Assembly: GCA_965250245.1 (NCBI GenBank)
Contig: OZ252296.1
Span: 2,914,001-2,978,000, forward strand
Length of the DNA: 64,000 nt
Source of the DNA: JABDIP01 sp965250245
Lineage (GTDB): Bacteria > Pseudomonadota > Alphaproteobacteria > DSM-16000 > Inquilinaceae
Reading direction: 5' to 3'
The translations under genes were made by a program, and so were the position numbers. This document shows positions 1 to 8,669 of the stretch, in pieces; position 1 is the first letter of the stretch, and every line of letters begins with the position of its first letter. The notes under the pieces were generated by a model. The model worked only from the letters and a program-made list of their open reading frames with translations, had not been told where the DNA came from and made no database searches.

Positions 1-39
1 AACGAATCCCGCAGATTGCGGGCACAGCCGGAGAAGCAC

Positions 40-837
40 ATGCAGCCGAAGCGAGCGGGTGCAACAACACCGCGCCTTCCTCTCAAACGGCGTAACGACA
101 TTCTCGAACTCGTGCGAACGAACGGGCACGTGAATGTGACCGAAATGACCGAGTTCTTCGACGCATCCCATGACACCATCAGGCGGGATCTCGACGCGCT
201 GGCGGCCGAGGGGCACTTGCGGCGGACCCATGGCGGCGCCGTTTCTCTCGAGCATGAGAACTCTTTGAATGTACCGGTCTTGGATCGCCGGCTCGTGAAC
301 GTGCCCGCAAAAACCCGCATTGCGGACAAGGTCGCCGCATTGATCGCGGACGGCGAACGCCTCTTCATCAACGGCGGTACCACCACTCTGTTCGTGGCCA
401 GGGCGCTGACCCCGCGCGCCAGACTGACGGTTCTCACCAATAACCTGTTGGTCCCGGCCGTCATACCTGAGGACAGTCATTGGGACCTCCATGTGCTTGG
501 CGGGCGCTATCACGCCGGTTCGCAGGTCACGACCAAGACCGACGGCTTCAACACCTTCGTTCCCGTGAAGACAGACACCGCAGTCATCGGTGTCGGCGGT
601 GTTACCGCCGCTGCCGGCTTCACCGTCAGCCTCTTCGAGGATGCGGCGATCATTCAGCAGATGCTCTACAGCGCGAAACGCCTGATCTTCGTAGCGGATG
701 CGAGCAAGTTCGGTCGGGAGCATCTGGTCCCCATCGCCACCAGTGACAAGCCGGCCCTGCTCGTGACCGACGGTCAACCGGACGAGCACGTCAGGGATTG
801 GCTGAACAGCCATTCGGTCGAACTGATTGTCGTCTAG
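40..837 (+). CDS. DeoR-family transcriptional regulator
   Basis: Cytoplasmic sugar-metabolism regulator of 265 residues. The N-terminal DeoR helix-turn-helix lies at about residues 14-70, with the family hallmark TIRRDLDALAAEGHLRRTHGGA. The rest is the DeoRC sensor domain, which belongs to the phosphosugar-isomerase-like fold: GGTTTLFVA near residue 115, GVGGV near 190 and a C-terminal FVADASKFGR block. I chose ATG at 40 because GGAG lies 6 bases upstream; the frame stays open to the window edge, so an earlier start cannot be excluded. DeoR proteins usually repress a neighbouring sugar operon in response to a phosphorylated sugar. The convergent isomerase at 896-1744, or genes upstream of the window, are the likely targets (inference). 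Ligand unknown. Confidence 0.88.
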   Translation: MQPKRAGATTPRLPLKRRNDILELVRTNGHVNVTEMTEFFDASHDTIRRDLDALAAEGHLRRTHGGAVSLEHENSLNVPVLDRRLVNVPAKTRIADKVAALIADGERLFINGGTTTLFVARALTPRARLTVLTNNLLVPAVIPEDSHWDLHVLGGRYHAGSQVTTKTDGFNTFVPVKTDTAVIGVGGVTAAAGFTVSLFEDAAIIQQMLYSAKRLIFVADASKFGREHLVPIATSDKPALLVTDGQPDEHVRDWLNSHSVELIVV

Positions 838-895
838 CCGGCCGGTGCTCTCCCAGCGATACGGGTTCCACCGGGCCGCATAGCCATCGATCGGC

Positions 896-1744
896 CTACC
901 AGCGCTTCGCCACTTCCTGCTGGATGAACGCCAGGCCGTCCCTGGCGAGGCGCTCTTCCGTATCGTACATGCGGCGCCAGATCTTGGTGGCGGCGGCCAA
1001 TTCGGGCAGGGATTCGCCGAAGGCCTCGATGGTCAGCCATCCGTCGTAGCCGATCTCGTGCAGCGCATCGAAGGTATCGCTCCAGCGCACACCGCCCTGG
1101 CCCGGCGTGCTGCGATCGTTCTCGGCAATGTGGACGTGTTTGATCTGGCTGGCGCTGTCGCGGATCGCGCCGCCGACGCTCTTCTCCTCGATGTGGGCGT
1201 GGAAGGTGTCGTAGAGGATGCCGCAATGGGGCTGCCCGACCGCCGCGGTGAAGCGGGCCGAGTCGGCGGCGGTGTTGAGCAGGTAGATCTCGAACCGGTT
1301 CAGGAACTCCACCGCCAGCGCCACGCCCGTACCGGCGGCGTGCTCCGCCAGGGCCTGCATGCTCTCAACACCGCGCTTCCATTCGTCCTCGGTCGGGCCG
1401 GCGCCGGAGAAGACGCCGATCGGCCCCTGATAGGGCCCGACCAGGGCATCCGCGCCCATGGCCTCGCAGCAATCGACCGCCAGCTTGTTGGCCGCGATGC
1501 CCTTGGCGCGGATCGCCGGATCGGGGCTGATCGGATTGTCCTCGGCGCCCCGGACCGTGCAGGCGGTGCGGCCGAGGCCGAGATCGTCGAGCCGACGGCC
1601 CCAATACTCCGCCTGTTCCGGGGTCATGGTGAAGGCCGGCAGCTCGACCCCGTCGAATCCGGCCGCCTTCAGCATCTCCAGCACCGGCAGCATGGTGTCG
1701 TCCATGCTGCCGGTCCACAGCAGCAGATTCATACCCAGTTTCAT
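896..1744 (-). CDS. TIM-barrel sugar isomerase/epimerase (xylose isomerase-like, AP-endonuclease 2 fold)
   Basis: Predicted cytoplasmic sugar isomerase or epimerase of 282 residues. It has the AP_endonuc_2 barrel with the expected metal and acid positions: Glu in the AVEFLNRFE strand, Asp in GILYDTFHAHIEE, His in KHVHIAEN and Glu in WLTIEAFGE. These are the four ligand strands of D-tagatose/D-psicose 3-epimerases. The start is supported by AGGGAGG just upstream of the ATG. It stands divergent from the hisC-like gene and convergent to the DeoR regulator. The exact sugar cannot be read from sequence; a ketose 3-epimerase or inosose-type enzyme are both possible. Confidence 0.85.
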   Translation of the reverse strand: MKLGMNLLLWTGSMDDTMLPVLEMLKAAGFDGVELPAFTMTPEQAEYWGRRLDDLGLGRTACTVRGAEDNPISPDPAIRAKGIAANKLAVDCCEAMGADALVGPYQGPIGVFSGAGPTEDEWKRGVESMQALAEHAAGTGVALAVEFLNRFEIYLLNTAADSARFTAAVGQPHCGILYDTFHAHIEEKSVGGAIRDSASQIKHVHIAENDRSTPGQGGVRWSDTFDALHEIGYDGWLTIEAFGESLPELAAATKIWRRMYDTEERLARDGLAFIQQEVAKRW

Positions 1745-1908
1745 GACCGCCTCCCTACTCTGCCCGCCGCCCGCGTCGGGTCGGAATTCGTTGCCCGCTA
1801 CGATATCCGAAGTTCCGGACCTGGCGCGATCGGCGTTGTGTGGAGAGCCGACTCCGGCCAGGGTTCTGCCTGCCCTGCCGTCAGCATGAAGCCATTGGGT
1901 CGCGGATC

Positions 1909-2961
1909 ATGAGCCGATTCTGGAGTCCCGTCGTTCACACCCTCTCGCCCTACCAGCCCGGCGAGCAGCCCATGCTGGACGACATCGTCAAGCTCAACAC
2001 TAATGAGAACCCGTACGGGCCCTCGCCCCGCGTGCTGGCCGCCATCGCCTCGGCGACGGATCGCCTGCGCCTCTACCCCGATCCGCGCGCCACCCGCCTG
2101 CGCGAGGCGATTTCGGCGCGCACCGGCGTCGGGCCGGAGGAGGTGTTCGTCGGGAACGGCTCGGACGAGGTCCTGGCGCACGTCTTCCAGGCCCTCCTGA
2201 AGCGCGGCGCGCCGATCCTGTTTCCCGACGTTACCTACAGCTTCTACCCGGTCTGGTGCGGCCTCCATGGCGTCGCGTACGAGGAGGTGCCGCTCGATGC
2301 CGTGCTGCGCGTTCAGATCGCCGACTACCGGCGGCCCTGCAGTGCCGTCCTGCTGCCCAATCCGAACGCGCCGACCGGCATCGGTCTTCCGCGCGACGCG
2401 ATCGAGACGCTGGTCGCCGAGGACCCGGACCGGCTGGTGGTCATCGATGAGGCCTATGTCGATTTCGGCGCCGAGAGTGCGGTGCCGCTGGTGGCGCGGC
2501 ACGACAATCTGCTGGTCGTCCAGACCCTGTCCAAGTCGCGGGCCCTGGCAGGATTGAGGGTCGGGTTCGCCATCGGCCAACGGCCCCTGATCGAGGCGCT
2601 GGAGCGGGTCAAGGACAGCTTCAACTCCTACCCGCTTGACCGCCTGGCCATCGCCGGCGCCGGCGCGGCCATCGAGGACGAGGTGTGGTTTCAGGAGACG
2701 CGCGGGCGCATCATCGCCGGCCGCGACGCCCTGGTCCGGGGCCTCTCAGAGCTGGGCTTCGACGTGCTGCCGTCCCTGGCGAACTTCGTGTTCGCGCGCC
2801 ACCCCGGCCACGGCGGCGCCGATCTCGCGGCCCGGTTTCGGGAGCACGGCGTCCTGGTCCGGCATTTCCAGAAACCGCGGATCGCGGACTATCTGCGCAT
2901 CACGGTCGGGACGGAAGATCAATGCAGGCGCCTGATCGCCCTGGCGCGAGGCCTGATCTGA
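1909..2961 (+). CDS. hisC: Histidinol-phosphate aminotransferase (class I/II PLP aminotransferase)
   Basis: 350-residue fold-type I aminotransferase. The N-terminus carries the HisC signature LNTNENPYGPSP. The PLP-contacting DEAYVDF block is near residue 180, the Schiff-base lysine is Lys209 in TLSKSRALAG, and an Arg-containing LRITVGT block sits near the C-terminus. In HisC the enzyme moves an amino group from glutamate to imidazole-acetol phosphate. I use ATG 1909, since upstream GTG and TTG codons add non-homologous residues. No other his gene is nearby, so this could be a second HisC copy serving another role (aromatic aminotransferase activity is common in HisC2-type enzymes). Family call is firm; pathway is inferred. 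Confidence 0.85.
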   Translation: MSRFWSPVVHTLSPYQPGEQPMLDDIVKLNTNENPYGPSPRVLAAIASATDRLRLYPDPRATRLREAISARTGVGPEEVFVGNGSDEVLAHVFQALLKRGAPILFPDVTYSFYPVWCGLHGVAYEEVPLDAVLRVQIADYRRPCSAVLLPNPNAPTGIGLPRDAIETLVAEDPDRLVVIDEAYVDFGAESAVPLVARHDNLLVVQTLSKSRALAGLRVGFAIGQRPLIEALERVKDSFNSYPLDRLAIAGAGAAIEDEVWFQETRGRIIAGRDALVRGLSELGFDVLPSLANFVFARHPGHGGADLAARFREHGVLVRHFQKPRIADYLRITVGTEDQCRRLIALARGLI

Positions 2962-3050
2962 TAGCATGCCGGTCCGCCCCGGCTCTGGGCGCAACCTCCC
3001 GGTAACCGGCCTGTCGCGAAACCGTCATTAATTCGGATTACTCATCCGCG

Positions 3051-3899
3051 ATGCTCTCCTATAGCGACTTCAGCTACGCGACTCCGGAGGACGCCGCGTG
3101 GCGCCGGGGCCTGATCCGCTGCATCGAGCGCCTGTCAGGCAAACCCAAGCTCTGGGGCCTCTATCAGGCCTATCGCCGGGACACCGACACCGAGGATTTC
3201 TTCTCCGAGGCGGTCCGCCGCCTCGGCCTCAAGGTTCAGATCAACGCCGATGGCCTGGACGACCTTCCCGCCGACGGGCCGCTGATCGTCATCGCGAACC
3301 ATCCCTTCGGCGTCGTCGACGGCCTCGTGCTCGGACACCTGATCTCCCGGGTCCGCGCCGACTTCAAGATCCTGGTGCACAGCGCGCTCTGCAAGGTTCC
3401 GGAACTGCGGCAATACCTCCTGCCGATCGACTTCATCAATACGCGCAGCGCCCAGCAGACCAATCTGGAGACCCGGCGTGCCGCCTTGGAGCAACTGGGC
3501 GCGGGCCGGACCATCGCCATCTTCCCGGGGGGCGGGGTCGCGACGGCCAGGCATCCGCTGGCCCGCGCCACCGACCTGGAATGGAAGACCTTCCTGGCGC
3601 GGATGATCCACCAGGGCCAGGCCACCGTCGTGCCGATCTATTTCGAAGGCCAGACCAGCCGGCTGTTCCAGGCCGCCAGCCACATCAGCATGGATCTGCG
3701 CGCATCGCTGCTGTTCCGCGAGGCGGTGAACCAGATCGGCAGCGAGGTGCGCGCCCGGATCGGACGGCCGATCCCCTACGACCGCCTGTCGCACATGACC
3801 GACCGCCGCGATCTGACCGAGCACCTGCGGCACGAAACCTTCGCGCTCGGTCACGCCCGGTCGGCCGGCCACGAGTCGGGCCGCATCCGGGCCGCCTGA
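3051..3899 (+). CDS. Lysophospholipid acyltransferase family protein (hemolysin/OlsA-like)
   Basis: 282-residue membrane-associated acyltransferase of the PlsC/LPLAT superfamily. The variant catalytic motif is VIANHPFGVVDG around residue 83 (H-P-x4-D in place of HxxxxD), and the substrate-binding block is AIFPGGGVAT near residue 160. These match the subgroup containing ornithine-lipid acyltransferase OlsA and putative hemolysins. It would transfer an acyl group from acyl-ACP or acyl-CoA to a lyso-lipid at the inner membrane. It stands alone: 89 bases separate it from hisC and 237 bases, in which I see no gene, follow. Substrate not determinable from sequence. Confidence 0.8.
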   Translation: MLSYSDFSYATPEDAAWRRGLIRCIERLSGKPKLWGLYQAYRRDTDTEDFFSEAVRRLGLKVQINADGLDDLPADGPLIVIANHPFGVVDGLVLGHLISRVRADFKILVHSALCKVPELRQYLLPIDFINTRSAQQTNLETRRAALEQLGAGRTIAIFPGGGVATARHPLARATDLEWKTFLARMIHQGQATVVPIYFEGQTSRLFQAASHISMDLRASLLFREAVNQIGSEVRARIGRPIPYDRLSHMTDRRDLTEHLRHETFALGHARSAGHESGRIRAA

Positions 3900-4136
3900 G
3901 GCGGTATCGGCGGACGCGCTGACCTCGCCTCAATTTTCTCCCCTGCCGGCCGGGCGCGCGATCGGTCGTGAGTCCAAACCGGGTCGGCCGCCTGCCGCCT
4001 CCGGTTCCTGAATCGTGCCGAGCCCGTCAGCCTGCTGGCAATGACGGTTTCGGTTCTGGCACTGTCCACCGGTTCCATGGCGCCGGATTCCCGTTGATGC
4101 GCGACGGCGTCGAAATCCCTTCGGAGTGCGTGACCC

Positions 4137-5012
4137 GTGCGCAGGAAGCCCTATAGCAACCGGGCCTACGGATTTTTGGCGCCGGCGCTGTTCGTGATGG
4201 TGCTGTGCGGTGTCATCCCCATGGCGATGGTCGCCTTCTATTCCGTCCATGACTCATTCGCCGGCAACCAATTCTTCTGGGTCGGCCTGGACTGGTATCG
4301 CAGCGTGCTGACCTCGCCGGAGTTCTTCGCATCGGTCGGGCGCAGCCTCGGCTTTTCGGCCCTGGTGCTGGCGATCGAATTCCCTCTCGGCATCTTCATC
4401 GCCCTGCGGCTGCCCGCCAGGGGCTTCCTGTCGAACCTCTACATCGTGCTGATCGCCCTTCCGCTGCTCACCCCCTGGCTGGTGGTCGGCTATATCTGGA
4501 AGGTGCTGGTCCTGCCCCATGCCGGCCTGCTCGGCGCAGCGGCCGCTTGGCTCGGCATCGACTATGACATGACCGATCCGGTGGTGGTGTGGCTGACGCT
4601 GGTGCTGATGGATGCCTGGCACTGGACGAGCCTCGTGGTTCTGCTGTGTTTCGCCGGGCTGCGGGCCATTCCCGAGGACTACTACCGTGCCGCCAGGATC
4701 GACGGCGCCGGCGGCTGGGCGATCTTCCGGCATATCCAGCTTCCGAAGCTGCGCCTCGTCCTGCTGATCGCGCTGCTGCTGCGGTTCATCGACAGCTTCC
4801 TGATCTATACCGAGCCCTATGTGATCACCCGCGGCGGCCCTGGCGTCTCGACCACGTTCCTCTCCCATGAGCTGGTGCAGACATCGACGATCCAGTTCGA
4901 TCTTGGCGAGGGCGGCGCGATGTCGGTGATCTATTTCCTGATCGTCCTGTGCGTCTCCTGGGTCTTCTTCACGCTGATCGTCCCGCGAGAGCGGAACGGC
5001 AAGGCGCGCTGA
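4137..5012 (+). CDS. ABC sugar transporter permease (MalF/UgpA-type)
   Basis: 291-residue inner-membrane permease with about six hydrophobic helices and the cytoplasmic EAA loop near residues 185-205 (DYYRAARIDGAGGWAIFRHIQLPKL), which docks the ATPase. Members of this CUT1 family import oligosaccharides or glycerol-3-phosphate-like solutes. The start is a GTG with GGAG about ten bases upstream. It is followed 3 bases later by the second permease. There is no binding-protein gene upstream (237 non-coding bases, then an acyltransferase) and no ATPase downstream, so the importer is incomplete here. Family firm, substrate unknown. Confidence 0.85.
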   Translation: MRRKPYSNRAYGFLAPALFVMVLCGVIPMAMVAFYSVHDSFAGNQFFWVGLDWYRSVLTSPEFFASVGRSLGFSALVLAIEFPLGIFIALRLPARGFLSNLYIVLIALPLLTPWLVVGYIWKVLVLPHAGLLGAAAAWLGIDYDMTDPVVVWLTLVLMDAWHWTSLVVLLCFAGLRAIPEDYYRAARIDGAGGWAIFRHIQLPKLRLVLLIALLLRFIDSFLIYTEPYVITRGGPGVSTTFLSHELVQTSTIQFDLGEGGAMSVIYFLIVLCVSWVFFTLIVPRERNGKAR

Positions 5013-5015
5013 GCC

Positions 5016-5822
5016 ATGCCGCGCAAATTCTCTCTCGCGCCGGCGATCTACACGGTGCTGCTCATGGTGCCGATCTACTGGCTGATCATCATGAGCCTGA
5101 AGACCAACGCCGAAATCGGCGGCGGTCTGACCCTCATCCCGAAGGCGCCGACCCTCGCCAACTACCGCGTCATCTGGAGCGATCCGGGCTGGTATCTGGG
5201 CTATGTGAATGCCGCCATCTACGTGGCGATGAATGTCGCCATCTCCATTCTGGTGGCGGTGCCGGCCGCCTACGCGTTCTCGCGCTACCGGTTCTTCGGC
5301 GATCGGATCCTGTTCTTCGCGTTCCTCTCGTTCCGCATGGTGGCGCCGCCGATCCTGTTGCTGCCGTTCGTCCAGATCTTCTCCGACCTCAACCTGATCG
5401 ATACCCATATCGCAGTGGCCATCGCCCATTGCTTCTTCAACGTGCCGATCGCGATCTGGATCCTGGAGGGGTTCATGTCGTCGGTGCCGCGCGAGATGGA
5501 CGATCTCGCCAGGACCGACGGCTACGGCATCGCCCGGTTCTTCCGGCGCATCCTGTTGCCGCAGATCGCGCCCGGGATCGCGGCGACCGCCTTCTTCTGC
5601 TTCACCTTCTCCTGGGTCGAGATCCTTCTGGCCAACGCCCTGACGACGGTGCATGCCAAGCCGATCGGCGGCATCATGACCCGGGCGGGCGGAGTTCTGT
5701 CGGCCGATATCGCAATGCTGTCGGCGGCCAGCGTTCTGACCCTGGTCCCCGGCGTGATCCTGATCTATTTCGTCCGCAACCACCTGGCGCGGGGGCTGTC
5801 CCTGGGCCGGCAGGGCAGCTAG
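5016..5822 (+). CDS. ABC sugar transporter permease (MalG/UgpE-type)
   Basis: 268-residue partner permease with six predicted membrane segments and the EAA loop near residues 165-185 (MDDLARTDGYGIARFF, ending in RRILLPQIAPG). It pairs with the preceding MalF-type protein to form the membrane channel of a CUT1 importer. It ends 16 bases before the convergent SDR gene, leaving no room for an ATPase or binding protein. A multitask MsmK/UgpC-type ATPase from elsewhere in the genome is the usual way such pairs function (inference). Confidence 0.85.
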   Translation: MPRKFSLAPAIYTVLLMVPIYWLIIMSLKTNAEIGGGLTLIPKAPTLANYRVIWSDPGWYLGYVNAAIYVAMNVAISILVAVPAAYAFSRYRFFGDRILFFAFLSFRMVAPPILLLPFVQIFSDLNLIDTHIAVAIAHCFFNVPIAIWILEGFMSSVPREMDDLARTDGYGIARFFRRILLPQIAPGIAATAFFCFTFSWVEILLANALTTVHAKPIGGIMTRAGGVLSADIAMLSAASVLTLVPGVILIYFVRNHLARGLSLGRQGS

Positions 5823-5838
5823 GCGACCACGCCCGGTC

Positions 5839-6570
5839 TCAGGGCAGGCTCAGCTTGGCCATGCGGCCGCCGTCCACCGTGTAGATCTGGCCGGTGACGA
5901 AGCTCGCATCGTCGCTGGCCAGCCAGGCGACCAGTGCCGCCACGTCCTCGGGCGTGCCGGTCCGGCCGACGGGATGGATGCCGCCGATCTGGCGGCCGAA
6001 GGCGGCGGGGTCCGGCATCGACTCGATGAAATCGGTGTTGAGCTCGGTATCGATCCAGCCCGGCGCCACGGCGTTGCAGCGCACCCCGTCCGGCCCGTGA
6101 TCGACCGCAACGGCGCGGGTCAGCCCGTGCAGTCCGGCCTTGGAAGCGCAATAGGCGGCGTGGCGCGGGTTCGAGCCCAGCCCCTCGATCGAGCCGATAT
6201 TGACGATCGCCCCGCCGCCCTTCAGATGCGGCAGGGCATGCTTGATCAACAGGAAGGGCGCGGTGAGGTTCAGCGCCAGGGTGCGCTGCCAGGAGTCCAG
6301 GCCGGTCTCCGCCACCAGCGCCTCCTCCATCATCCCGGCATTGTTGACCAGCACGTCCAGCCGCCCGGCCCGCGTCACGCATTCGGCGACGACCTGCCCG
6401 GGCACGGCGGTGTCGGAGAGATCCGCCTCGATCGTCTCGAAATCCGCGGCGGGCTTCCGCTGGGCGGTGAGGACCCGGGCGCCCTCATCGGAAAGGCGGC
6501 GCGCGCAGGCGAGGCCGATGCCGCTGCGTCCTCCGGTGACCAGGGCCACCTTGCCATCGAGCCGGCTCAT
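5839..6570 (-). CDS. Short-chain dehydrogenase/reductase (SDR)
   Basis: 243-residue classical SDR. The NAD(P)-binding TGGRSGIG motif is near residue 12, NNAG near 80, the catalytic Ser is in NIGSIEG, and the YxxxK pair is in YCASKAGLHG near residue 145. It would oxidise or reduce a secondary alcohol or ketone in the cytoplasm. The ATG at 6570 overlaps the stop of the upstream SDR (ATGA), showing translational coupling. It is last in the five-gene minus-strand operon that begins with the dioxygenase at 9823. Substrate unknown; carnitine- or hydroxy-acid-type dehydrogenase roles fit the neighbours but are not shown. Confidence 0.87.
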   Translation of the reverse strand: MSRLDGKVALVTGGRSGIGLACARRLSDEGARVLTAQRKPAADFETIEADLSDTAVPGQVVAECVTRAGRLDVLVNNAGMMEEALVAETGLDSWQRTLALNLTAPFLLIKHALPHLKGGGAIVNIGSIEGLGSNPRHAAYCASKAGLHGLTRAVAVDHGPDGVRCNAVAPGWIDTELNTDFIESMPDPAAFGRQIGGIHPVGRTGTPEDVAALVAWLASDDASFVTGQIYTVDGGRMAKLSLP

Positions 6571-7298
6571 GTGACCGGCTTTCCGCCATTCACCTCGACC
6601 AGCGCGCCGCACATGTAGCGGGCCTCGTCTGAGGCCAGGAAGGCGATGACGTCGGCGATGTCCTCGGGCTGGGCGATGCGGCCGAGCGGCACGGTGGCAT
6701 CCAGCTCGGCGATGGCGTCGTCCGGATCGAACCCGCGCTTGGCGAAGCCCGTGCGCAGCATCGGCGTGTCGACCTCGTTCGGGCACACGGCGTTCACGCG
6801 GACGCCCTGATGGGCGTGATCGCGGCCCAGGCACTGGGTCATCGAGGCCAGCGCCGCCTTGGCCACGCAGTAGACCAGGTGGTCCGGCCCCGGATGCACG
6901 CCCCAGCACGACCCAACATTGACGACGGCCCCGCCCCCTGCACCGGCCATGATCGGGATGGCGGCGCGGCAGAGGCGAAACGGCGCCTCCACATTGACCG
7001 CCATCGACAGGCGGTAATCCTCGTCGGTCGCCGCGGTGATCGGGCCGCGCCGCATCAGCCCGGCATTGTTGATGAGGATGTCCAGGCCGCCCAGGGCCTC
7101 GGCGGCGGCGCTCGGCAGCCGATCGCAATAACTGGCATCGGTCAGGTCGCCCGGCAGCTTCACGGCGGCTTCGACACCATCGAGATGCCTGTCGGCCGCC
7201 GCCACGGTGGCGCCCTCCTTCTGCAGCCGGGCGATGATCGCCTGGCCGATCCCACCGCCGGCGCCGGTCACCAGCGCCCGCTTTCCCTCAAGCCGCAT
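6567..7298 (-). CDS. Short-chain dehydrogenase/reductase (SDR)
   Basis: 243-residue classical SDR and a paralogue of the next gene. It has TGAGGGIG for the cofactor, NNAG, the catalytic Ser in NVGSCWG, and YCVAKAA with the Tyr-x3-Lys pair. I start it at ATG 7298 (MRLEGKRALVTG); a longer frame to 7397 would run through the end of the upstream methyltransferase gene. It overlaps that gene by 11 bases and the following SDR by 4 bases. Two consecutive SDRs of equal length suggest successive oxidations, or two stereospecific steps, in one catabolic route (inference). Confidence 0.87.
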   Translation of the reverse strand: MRLEGKRALVTGAGGGIGQAIIARLQKEGATVAAADRHLDGVEAAVKLPGDLTDASYCDRLPSAAAEALGGLDILINNAGLMRRGPITAATDEDYRLSMAVNVEAPFRLCRAAIPIMAGAGGGAVVNVGSCWGVHPGPDHLVYCVAKAALASMTQCLGRDHAHQGVRVNAVCPNEVDTPMLRTGFAKRGFDPDDAIAELDATVPLGRIAQPEDIADVIAFLASDEARYMCGALVEVNGGKPVT

Positions 7299-8220
7299 CC
7301 CGCGCCTGCCGGGCGGCTTTGATGTGCTCGACCGCGAGACCGCAGCATCCGCCGATGATCTGCACCCCGGAACGGATCCAATCGGCGCAATAGGCACCGA
7401 AGCGCTCCGGACTCATGATGTCGACGAAGCGCCAGTCCGGCATCTCGAAATGGCCGGAATCGGGATAGGCCATCAGCGGCCCGCCGTATCGGGCGCGGGT
7501 GGCCCGCAGCGACTCGTCGGTCAGGTCGGCGCCGCTGTGCATGACACCGGCGGCATCGACCCCCTTCGCCGGGATCAGTGCCGTGACATCGTCCAGCGGC
7601 AGGTCGGCATGGGGACAGAAGCTGAGGACCCGGCCATCCGGGGCACGGCGGGCGCTGAACCCGAACCAGACCGGCAGGCCCGTCGCCAGCGCCGCATCGA
7701 GGGCGAAGCGGATGCGCCGGGGGCAATACATCATCTCCAGGATGATCAGGTCGCAGCCCGACCGGGCGAGGATCCCGGCCAGCTCCTGGAAGGCGGCCTC
7801 GATCTCCGCGTCGCCGGGAATGGCGTCCGCATCCGTGATGGCCGTGCCCTCGGTCAGGGGCAGCATATGCGACAGCGAGCCGGCGACGATGACGGGCTCG
7901 TCACCCGTGGCGGCATCGCGCGCCCGCAAGGCCGCCTCCACCGCGCGGCGGTTGATCTCCTCCACGCGGTCGGCGAGGCCCGCGCCGGACAGCATGAGGC
8001 GCGAGGACGCAAAGGTGTTGGCGGTGATCACCTCCGCGCCGGCGGCGATGTAGTCGGCATGGATCTCGGTCAGCAGCCGCTCGTGCTCCAGCGTCGCCGG
8101 GCCGCACCAGGCGTCCTGGTCCATCGACGCCCCACGGCGCTGCAACTCGGTGCCGGTGGCGCCATCCAGCAGGATCACCGCGCCAGCATCCAGCCGCGCC
8201 TTGAGCCGGTCATAGGACAT
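7288..8220 (-). CDS. Homocysteine S-methyltransferase family protein with altered zinc site
   Basis: 310-residue TIM-barrel protein of the homocysteine S-methyltransferase family (MmuM, BHMT). Family landmarks are LLDGATGTELQRRG at the N-terminus, EVITANTFASSR, and the C-terminal zinc cysteine pair in IIGGCCG. Normal members supply the first zinc cysteine in a GxNC segment near the barrel middle; here the aligned segment reads GVMHSG, so Cys is replaced by His. The site could still bind metal or the enzyme may have a different reaction. ATG 8220 is preferred because AGGAG lies about 6 bases upstream; an ATG at 8235 is an alternative. Its neighbours (a GBBH-like dioxygenase and SDRs) suggest methylated-amine metabolism. 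Confidence 0.8.
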   Translation of the reverse strand: MSYDRLKARLDAGAVILLDGATGTELQRRGASMDQDAWCGPATLEHERLLTEIHADYIAAGAEVITANTFASSRLMLSGAGLADRVEEINRRAVEAALRARDAATGDEPVIVAGSLSHMLPLTEGTAITDADAIPGDAEIEAAFQELAGILARSGCDLIILEMMYCPRRIRFALDAALATGLPVWFGFSARRAPDGRVLSFCPHADLPLDDVTALIPAKGVDAAGVMHSGADLTDESLRATRARYGGPLMAYPDSGHFEMPDWRFVDIMSPERFGAYCADWIRSGVQIIGGCCGLAVEHIKAARQARDAA

Positions 8221-8255
8221 GGATGCTCCTGCCATCGGGTTCGGGTCGTTGCAAT

Positions 8256-8669
8256 TCAATCACCATGCGGCAGGTTGAGTTGCCAGGAGACGCCGAACCG
8301 GTCCGCAAGCCAGCCGAAGCGGCGGCTGAATCCATAGTCATCCAGCGGCATCATGACCTTTCCGCCCTCGGAGAGGCGCGAGAAGGCGGCGTCCAATGCC
8401 GCGGCGTCCTGGAATTCGACAAAGATCGACATCGCCGGCGTGAAGCCGAAATCATGCGGGATGGGGCTGTCGATGATCACCAGGCCCTGGCTACCGAATG
8501 TCGCCCGCGCCTCCTTCACCAATCCGGCGGCTCCCGCCTCGCCGTCGGCGTAAAGCTCCATGCTTTCGACAGAGAATTCGGGAAAGACGGATTTATAGAG
8601 TTCGATGGCCGGCTTGGCGTCGCCCTGGAACATCAGATGGGTCGAAACCGTCGTCATGCCCGAGGTCAT
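8256..8669 (-). CDS. VOC-family protein (PhnB / 3-demethylubiquinone methyltransferase-like fold)
   Basis: 137-residue single VOC-domain protein. It matches the PhnB/glyoxalase-like group by its STHLMFQGDAKPAIELYKSVFP start, the FVEFQDAAALDAAFSRL middle and the FGVSWQLN end, where Gly-Val-x-Trp-Gln is typical. Despite the old family name these are not methyltransferases, and their substrates are mostly unknown. Its ATG overlaps the stop of the dioxygenase gene (ATGA), so the two are translationally coupled. It is second in the minus-strand operon. Confidence 0.8.
   Translation of the reverse strand: MTSGMTTVSTHLMFQGDAKPAIELYKSVFPEFSVESMELYADGEAGAAGLVKEARATFGSQGLVIIDSPIPHDFGFTPAMSIFVEFQDAAALDAAFSRLSEGGKVMMPLDDYGFSRRFGWLADRFGVSWQLNLPHGD

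Noticed and set aside
3968..4156. A 62-codon frame overlapping the first ABC permease start
   Set aside because: No domain, no good ribosome-binding site, and it runs into the permease gene in another frame.
4254..5783. A 509-codon minus-strand open frame opposite the two ABC permeases
   Set aside because: It is a mirror of hydrophobic plus-strand codons and reads as Asp/Arg/Gln/His-rich low-complexity sequence; the plus-strand permeases have clear family motifs.
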